From Clostridiales bacterium (GTDB taxonomy: Bacteria; Bacillota; Clostridia; Oscillospirales; Butyricicoccaceae), in the NCBI GenBank assembly GCA_004555915.1, contig SFJM01000012.1:14545-78544 (forward strand): DNA of 64,000 nucleotides, written 5' to 3'. How positions within the stretch are numbered: the first letter of the stretch is position 1; each line of letters starts with the position of its first letter. Under the pieces are notes generated by a model. It was not told the DNA's origin. It was given only the letters and a program-made list of their open reading frames with translations, and searched no databases. Positions 60,001-64,000 of this stretch are shown here, piece after piece. The position numbers and the translations under genes were made by a program.

Positions 60001-60570
60001 GGTGTGATTACCTCGGTACGGCTGAAAACCACCCGGAACAACAGCATGATGGCATATGTTGTGGCGGAGGATCTGACCGGTTCAGTGGAGCTGGTTGTCT
60101 TTTCTTCTGTCATGCAGCAGGCAGGTGACTGGATGAAGGAGGATAAGGCGGTCTGGATTGCCGGACGCATTGATGCCCGGGAGGATGAAGCTCCCAAGAT
60201 TCTCCCCACCGCCATGTATCCGCTGGATGCGGAGCATTTGGATGCCGTCCGGCAGTCGGTGCAGGGCAGGAGTGGCTATCGTGACCGCCCGGAAAACCGG
60301 AATACCGACCGTCAGCCGGCGACAGAACAGCCGGTGTCCGGTGGCTGCCGGCATAAGCTGTATCTGCGCATTGCCAATATGGATGACCCGCGGCTGGAAG
60401 AAGTGAAACAGCTGCTTTCCGGCTATCGGGGGGATTTGCCGGTCTATCTGTTCTGCGCGGACAACCGAAAAACCCTTCGGGCACCGCAGTCCATGTGGGT
60501 GTATAATAATTTACTGTTACTTGACAAATTAAGGTTTATTCTTGGCACAGAAAATGTTATAATAAAATAG
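57013..60570 (+). CDS. dnaE: DNA polymerase III alpha subunit (DnaE)
   Basis: The 1185-residue protein begins with the PHP domain (FAHLHVHTEFSLLDGACRIG, AITDHGVMYG), then the polymerase palm with PGRGSAAGSMVAYCLDIT and MPDIDVDFCYERR, fingers RPGPMQSIPRYIA and AFNKAHAVCYAVVSY, an HhH region, and an OB-fold near the end (VVLAGVITSVRLKTTRNNSM). It has no exonuclease insertion, so it is DnaE and not PolC. It is the end of the murB run and carries the pfkA promoter in its 3' end. Confidence 0.97.
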   Translation: MSFAHLHVHTEFSLLDGACRIGNMMEHVKDMGQEAIAITDHGVMYGVIDFYRAAKAAGVKPIIGCEVYVSRRTRHDKVHGVDTNPYHLILLCKNEQGYRNLIHMVSLSFSEGFYNRPRVDVELLKQYHEGLICLSACLAGEVASKILQQNYAGAKQAALEYRDIFGADNYYLEIQDHNLPEDRDVCRGVMRIAEETGIPLVATNDAHYTRREDAAMQDVLMCIQTGKTMEDIDRMRFETEEFYLKSEEEMAALFPAHPEAISNTAKIAEQCNLEFTFGKYHLPSFDVPEGYTAEEYLHKLCMEGFDQRYDPNDTEKRERLQYELDMIGRMGFVDYFLIVWDFIHYAKTHGIPVGPGRGSAAGSMVAYCLDITTLDPIQYSLYFERFLNPERVSMPDIDVDFCYERRQEVIDYVTEKYGADHVAQIVTFGTMAARNAIRDVGRALNIPYADVDVVAKLVPTELHITLDKALAASDQLRQMYENDATVHRLIDTARSLEGMPRHASTHAAGVVITNEPVDHYVPLAANDGNMVTQFIMTTLEELGLLKMDFLGLRNLTVLHDAEQMVRQWEPAFKLDDISLNDDATYAMLAQGKTSGVFQLESAGITNVVTGLKPHSIEDITAVVALYRPGPMQSIPRYIACKHDPKLVQYKHPLLKGILDVTYGCMVYQEQVMEVFRVLAGYSLGKADMVRRAMSKKKMKELAKERTNFIYGNEELGIDGAIKRGVDEQTAESIFDEIMDFANYAFNKAHAVCYAVVSYQTAYMKCHYPREYMAALLTSVLDSSSKVSEYIGAARSMGLTVLPPDVNQSGEGFTVADGNIRFGMAAIRNVGRSFLKALEAERAQNGLFESFEDFCERMYAHDLNRRALEGLIQSGAFDSMGYRRSQLLQVYDTMLNAVANARRRNLEGQMDLFGMGAEEKRESIRMPDIPELPKRELLSMEKETTGLYLSGHPLDSYRELIETAGCATIHDIEEDLGGEHDAAQPPRYRDGMHVVLAGVITSVRLKTTRNNSMMAYVVAEDLTGSVELVVFSSVMQQAGDWMKEDKAVWIAGRIDAREDEAPKILPTAMYPLDAEHLDAVRQSVQGRSGYRDRPENRNTDRQPATEQPVSGGCRHKLYLRIANMDDPRLEEVKQLLSGYRGDLPVYLFCADNRKTLRAPQSMWVYNNLLLLDKLRFILGTENVIIK
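60555..60563 (+). promoter_or_regulatory. Extended -10 promoter of pfkA
   Basis: TGTTATAAT inside the last codons of dnaE, about 150 bp upstream of pfkA; a TTGACA 40 bp earlier (60521) is too far to be its -35. Confidence 0.5.
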
Positions 60571-60709
60571 TGAATGCGATGGAGGCAGATGCTCCGTCGG
60601 ATTTACAGGATAAGGAAAAACTGAAAACGGGATAAAAATTTCATTCTGAAACACTTTGCCGCCGGACAGGCGTAAAACGGATGGCAAAGGCAGAGTTGGA
60701 GGGAACATA

Positions 60710-61684
60710 ATGGAAAAGCAGATTAAACGAATTGGTATCCTGACCAGTGGCGGCGACGCACCTGGCATGAACGCGGTTGTCCGTGCAGTTGTGCGTACAT
60801 CCTCTGCTTATGGCATTTCCTGTCTCGGTATCCGCCGCGGCTACAGTGGCCTGATTAATGGCGATATCGTAGAGCTGGGAGCAAGAAGCGTAGACGGCAT
60901 CATCGCCAAGGGCGGTACCATGCTGTATACTGCACGCTGCCTGGAAATGCTCACCGAGGAAGGCCTGCAGCAGGCGGCTGACAATGCACATTATATGGGT
61001 CTGGACGGCCTGATTGTATGCGGCGGTGACGGCAGCTTCCGCGGTGCGCAGGCGCTTTCCCGCAAGGGCGTTCCGGCAATCGGCGTACCGGGTACCATTG
61101 ATAACGATATTGTATGTTCGGATTACACCATTGGCTTTGACACTGCTTCCAATACAGCAATTGAGGCAATTGATAAGCTGCGTGATACCATGCAGTCCCA
61201 TGAACGCTGCTCGGTTGTAGAGGTTATGGGTCGTCGTGCCGGACATCTGGCACTGCAGGTTGGTATTGCCTGCGGCGCAACCGCAATCCTGCTGCCGGAG
61301 CGTGAGCTGGATTTCCAGAAGTCGATTGTTGAGAAAATGCGTGCAAACCGTATCCGCGGCAGAAAGCATCATATCATCATCGTTGCTGAGGGTGTAGGCA
61401 ATGCGCAGGATGTAGCAGACCGCATTCATACCGCAACCGGTATTGACGCACGTGTTACCATTCTGGGCCATACCCAGCGCGGCGGTTCCCCGACCGTGCG
61501 TGACCGTGTCATGGCAACCCGTATGGGCTATTATGCAGTCAAGATTCTGATGGAAGGCGCTTCCAACCGTGTTGTCTGCTCCAAGAACAACGAAATCACC
61601 GATTATGATATTGAGGAAGGTCTGGCTATGTCCAAGGACCTGAGCCAGGAGCTGTATGAGGTTTCCCAGACCGTAGCAATCTGA
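60710..61684 (+). CDS. pfkA: ATP-dependent 6-phosphofructokinase
   Basis: PfkA makes fructose 1,6-bisphosphate. The 324-residue product has ILTSGGDAPGMNAVVRAVV, IRRGYSGLINGD, VCGGDGSFRGAQAL (the Gly of GGDGS favours ATP over PPi), PGTIDNDI with the catalytic Asp, EVMGRRAGHLAL and LGHTQRGGSPTVRDR. The ATG at 60710 follows GGAGGG. Monocistronic, ending in a hairpin terminator. Confidence 0.97.
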   Translation: MEKQIKRIGILTSGGDAPGMNAVVRAVVRTSSAYGISCLGIRRGYSGLINGDIVELGARSVDGIIAKGGTMLYTARCLEMLTEEGLQQAADNAHYMGLDGLIVCGGDGSFRGAQALSRKGVPAIGVPGTIDNDIVCSDYTIGFDTASNTAIEAIDKLRDTMQSHERCSVVEVMGRRAGHLALQVGIACGATAILLPERELDFQKSIVEKMRANRIRGRKHHIIIVAEGVGNAQDVADRIHTATGIDARVTILGHTQRGGSPTVRDRVMATRMGYYAVKILMEGASNRVVCSKNNEITDYDIEEGLAMSKDLSQELYEVSQTVAI

Positions 61685-61713
61685 GGCGTATCAAAACAAT
61701 CATGCAAAAAACA

Positions 61714-61745
61714 GGAGGGACGGTTGTATTTCCGTCCCTCTTTTG
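61714..61745 (+). terminator. Terminator of pfkA
   Basis: GAGGGACGG / CCGTCCCTC stem with 8-nt loop and TTTT. Confidence 0.88.
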
Positions 61746-61762
61746 GTCTGTGAGGTAATAGT

Positions 61763-62497
61763 ATGGCAAAATCAGTTTTGATTACCGGCGTTACCCGGGG
61801 CATCGGGCGGGCGTGTGCGCTGAAATTTGTCCGGGAAGGCTGGTGTGTGACCGGCAGCTATGCAAAATCCGATGATGCGGCACAGCAGCTGGAACAGGAA
61901 ATCGCGGCAATGGGCGGACAGTGCCGGTGTGTGATGGCGGATGTGACCGATTCCGCAGCAGTCCGCCGCCTGGCATTGCTGGCACAGGCAGAGTTTGGCA
62001 CCCCTGACGCGGTTGTCTGCAATGCGGGCATTGCCCAGCAGAAGCTGTTTTCCGATATCACAGAAACCGATTGGGATACCATGTTCGATGTGAATACCAA
62101 GGGGGTTTACCGTGTGATTCAGGCGGTACTGCCCCAGCTGCTAGAGCGGCAGGCGGGAAGCATTGTCACGGTTTCCTCCATCTGGGGACAGACCGGCGGC
62201 TCCTGTGAGGTACATTATTCCGCCTCTAAGGCGGCGGTCATCGGCTTGACAAAGGCATTGGCGAAGGAGCTTGGTTTGTCCGGCATTCGGGTCAACTGTG
62301 TATCACCCGGCGTGATTGATACCGATATGAACCGGATGCATGGAGAAGCGGTCATGCAGGAGCTGGCGGAGGAAACGCCGTTGGGAAGAAACGGAACGCC
62401 GGCGGAGGTAGCGGATGTGATTTATTGGCTGGCATCGGAACAGTCAAAATTTGTCACCGGACAGGTACTTGGGGTCAACGGCGGTTTTTATATTTAG
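61763..62497 (+). CDS. SDR-family 3-oxoacyl-ACP reductase-like protein
   Basis: The 244-residue short-chain dehydrogenase has TGVTRGIGRACALKFVREG (cofactor motif), CNAGIAQQ, the catalytic Ser and YxxxK in VSSIWGQTGGSCEVHYSASK, and PGVIDTDMN. It looks like FabG, but no other fatty-acid genes are near and the loop after the cofactor motif (GSYAKSDD) does not settle NADPH use. The ATG follows TGAGGT. A DUF6440 gene follows. Confidence 0.85.
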   Translation: MAKSVLITGVTRGIGRACALKFVREGWCVTGSYAKSDDAAQQLEQEIAAMGGQCRCVMADVTDSAAVRRLALLAQAEFGTPDAVVCNAGIAQQKLFSDITETDWDTMFDVNTKGVYRVIQAVLPQLLERQAGSIVTVSSIWGQTGGSCEVHYSASKAAVIGLTKALAKELGLSGIRVNCVSPGVIDTDMNRMHGEAVMQELAEETPLGRNGTPAEVADVIYWLASEQSKFVTGQVLGVNGGFYI

Positions 62498-62507
62498 GAG
62501 GAGAACC

Positions 62508-62675
62508 ATGGACCGATTTGAGCGAATTTATAAGCAGGGTGTTATGACCACCATGGAAATCTGGGTGGACCGGGAAACCGGTGTTCAATATCTCTTTCAC
62601 CGGGATGGATATTCCGGCGGGTTGACACCGCTGCTGGATCAGGATGGAAAACCGCTGATTGAAACCGAAGAATAA
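62508..62675 (+). CDS. DUF6440-like 55-residue protein
   Basis: The short product reads MDRFERIYKQGVMTTMEIWV, then DRETGVQYLFHRDGYSGGL and TPLLDQDGKPLIETEE. The pattern VDRETGVQYLF...GGLTPLLD matches DUF6440 as I recall it, a family common in clostridia with unknown function. AGGAGGAG precedes the ATG at 62508, 10 bp after the SDR stop, so the two are co-transcribed. Confidence 0.75.
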   Translation: MDRFERIYKQGVMTTMEIWVDRETGVQYLFHRDGYSGGLTPLLDQDGKPLIETEE

Positions 62676-62677
62676 AA

Positions 62678-62716
62678 CAAAAACCGCCGGAAGAAACGAA
62701 TCCTCCGGCGGTTTGC
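62678..62716. terminator. Bidirectional terminator
   Basis: AAACCGCCGGA / TCCGGCGGTTT stem with a 12-nt loop between convergent genes. Confidence 0.9.
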
Positions 62717-62733
62717 CTGTGTATGGAAAGAAA

Positions 62734-63651
62734 TTAACCCAGCTGGGAAAGCTCAAACGGCGTGGACTGGTAAACATAATAGTTCAGCCAGTTGGTAAAC
62801 AGCAGGGTGGAGTGAGAACGCCAGGACAGCAGCGGGTCATTGTGCGGGTCACCGTGTTCAAAATAATTTTCCGGGATGTCCGGATTCAGGCCGCGCTGTA
62901 AATCACGGTAATATTCCCGTGCCAGCGTGTCCTTGTCATACTCGCTGTGTCCGGTGATAAAGAGCTGGCGTCCATTTCGTGCCGTGACGATGTATGGGCC
63001 GGCTTCATAGGACTCTGCCAGCATGGTCAGCTCCGGGTGCCGGATGATATCCTCCGAATAAATCGTGGTATACCGGGAATGGGGGGCTTTGAATACATCG
63101 TCAAAACCACGGAGAAGGCTTTCATGTGAGCGCATAATATGATGTTTATACACGCCGGACAGCTTTTTTGCCAGCAGATGCTTCTGGATTCCGTAATGAT
63201 AATACAGACCGGCCTGTGCGCCCCAGCAGATATGCATGGTGGAATGCACATGGGTTTTGGTCCATTCCATGATTTCAACCAGCTCCGGCCAGTAATCCAC
63301 CTCTTCAAACTCCATTTTTTCCACCGGAGCGCCGGTGATGATAAATCCATCATAAAACTGGTCGCGGATGTCATCGAAGGTCTGATAGAATTTCAGCAGA
63401 TGGTCTTCCGGTGTATTGGTAGATTTATGAGACGCTGTCTGGATCAGGTCAATTTCAATCTGAATCGGTGTATTGGACAGACAGCGGAGAATTTGCGTTT
63501 CCGTGACAATCTTCGTCGGCATAAGATTGAGGATAGCAATACGAAGCGGTCGGATATGCTGCGTGGTTGCCCGATGGTGCGTCATAACGAAAATGTTTTC
63601 GCTTTCCAGTATCGCGCAGGCGGGCAGACTGTTTTCTACGATAATAGGCAT
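62734..63651 (-). CDS. metA: Homoserine O-acetyltransferase (MetA family)
   Basis: The 305-residue protein activates homoserine for methionine synthesis. It has MPTKIVTETQILRCLSN, the oxyanion-hole area ITGAPVE, catalytic Cys142 in MHICWGAQAGLYY, and His/Glu in ITGHSEYD. Residue 111 is Glu (GAPVE), which in structural work on Bacillus MetA selects acetyl-CoA over succinyl-CoA. This matches the metY enzyme in the same window. The ATG is preceded by AAGGAGG. The gene is single with its own promoter. Confidence 0.95.
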   Translation of the reverse strand: MPIIVENSLPACAILESENIFVMTHHRATTQHIRPLRIAILNLMPTKIVTETQILRCLSNTPIQIEIDLIQTASHKSTNTPEDHLLKFYQTFDDIRDQFYDGFIITGAPVEKMEFEEVDYWPELVEIMEWTKTHVHSTMHICWGAQAGLYYHYGIQKHLLAKKLSGVYKHHIMRSHESLLRGFDDVFKAPHSRYTTIYSEDIIRHPELTMLAESYEAGPYIVTARNGRQLFITGHSEYDKDTLAREYYRDLQRGLNPDIPENYFEHGDPHNDPLLSWRSHSTLLFTNWLNYYVYQSTPFELSQLG

Positions 63652-63689
63652 AGAAACGCCTCCTTTGTATTTACTGGTGTTTGCACTCC

Positions 63690-63718
63690 ATTATAGCACA
63701 AGGAAAGACGATGGTCAA
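63690..63718 (-). promoter_or_regulatory. Promoter of metA
   Basis: TTGACC, 17-nt spacer, TATAAT on the minus strand. No SAM or T-box riboswitch fits in the 35-bp leader. Confidence 0.7.
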
Positions 63719-63747
63719 AAATATTTGAAAAAAGTTGAAAAAAGTTG

Positions 63748-63777
63748 TTGACAAAAAGTGGTTGGGCATGATATTAT
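63748..63777 (+). promoter_or_regulatory. Tandem strong promoter P1
   Basis: TTGACA, 18 nt, TATTAT, preceded by the A-rich AAAAAAGTTG element. Confidence 0.65.
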
Positions 63778-63848
63778 GTTTAAGCACTCGACGAGAGCGC
63801 AAACATCAGATGACTGAATAAAAGAAATGACCGGAAGGAAAAAAGTTC

Positions 63849-63877
63849 TTGACAGGATGATGAAGTTGTGCTAAAAT
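63849..63877 (+). promoter_or_regulatory. Tandem strong promoter P2
   Basis: TTGACA, 17 nt, TAAAAT, preceded by AAAAAAGTTC. Confidence 0.75.
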
Positions 63878-63945
63878 AAACGAGTTGCCGCTGAGAGATC
63901 AGCGACCATGACAGAAACGATTTGAAAAAGAAATGAAAAAAGTTC

Positions 63946-63974
63946 TTGACAAACTGAAGAAGTCATGATAAACT
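63946..63974 (+). promoter_or_regulatory. Tandem strong promoter P3
   Basis: TTGACA, 17 nt, TAAACT, preceded by AAAAAAGTTC as in P2. The array points out of the window, and the 63652-64000 stretch has no gene. Confidence 0.75.
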
Positions 63975-64000
63975 ATAAAAGTTACTGATGAGAAATCATC

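Noticed and set aside
53135..60570. Whether the murB-rapZ-yvcK-whiA-dnaE run is an unusual gene order
   Set aside because: rapZ-yvcK-whiA is the standard Firmicute block, and murB or dnaE neighbours are known in clostridia; not remarkable.

Overview
The window is a chromosomal segment of a spore-forming Firmicute, most likely a gut clostridium of the Oscillospiraceae/Butyricicoccaceae type. That placement is an inference from gene content, moderately high G+C and heavy use of CTG/CCG/GGC codons. Firmicute markers include spoIIGA-sigE, sigG, HPr kinase, RNase J, YlmH, the rapZ-yvcK-whiA block, and DUF896, DUF6472 and DUF6440 proteins. Almost all of the sequence is housekeeping chromosome. I see no transposase, prophage, CRISPR array, tRNA or complete rRNA gene.

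Layout. 1-1.1 kb: end of nadB and nadC (NAD synthesis). 1.1-2.1 kb: a repeat-rich gap with an XRE regulator. 2.1-6.1 kb, minus strand: a lipoprotein, a TauE/SafE transporter split into two coupled half genes, a standalone EIIA-like protein without catalytic histidines, a membrane-anchored unknown and prfB. 6.2-18.5 kb: secA, a membrane protein, zinc phospholipase C (minus), ychF, a VanW protein, a DUF975-like protein, metG and tatD. 18.6-28.4 kb: metY, DUF896, a CCA-adding enzyme with a C-terminal HMA-like domain, an HD protein, yjbQ, a small AT-rich HTH plus papain-like cassette, a DNA glycosylase, a phosphodiester glycosidase, a Na/Pi symporter, a class-I amidotransferase, an Smr protein and a cupin. 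28.4-34.1 kb: an SH3b/3D wall protein behind WalR-like boxes, a MetH-like methyltransferase, RNase J and a thioredoxin reductase-like enzyme. 34.1-40.4 kb: birA, ylmH, spoIIGA-sigE, cbiK, sigG and a HAD phosphatase.

40.5-50 kb: a Zn/Cd-type P-ATPase with a long His-rich repeat behind a consensus promoter and an ArsR-type operator, DUF6472, a GT2-GtrA fusion, an RluD-family synthase, yceD-rpmF and der-plsY-gpsA. 50-64 kb: a second repeat cluster, rpmB with a duplicated 3' end, hprK, a phosphatase, murB-rapZ-yvcK-whiA-dnaE, pfkA, fabG-like, DUF6440 and metA. The window ends in three tandem TTGACA promoters reading rightward, which predict an rRNA (or tRNA) operon just outside.

Working together: metA (Glu111, acetyl type), metY, a MetH-like protein and metG cover methionine synthesis and charging. 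HprK, YvcK, RapZ, PfkA and the odd EIIA relate to carbon control. murB, the VanW and SH3b/3D proteins and YvcK relate to the cell wall. The most unusual items are the CCA-HMA fusion, the histidine-less EIIA, the split TauE, the His-rich P-ATPase with its operator, the triple WalR-like box, the mosaic palindromic repeats and the HTH/papain-like cassette. No single large unknown system is evident.
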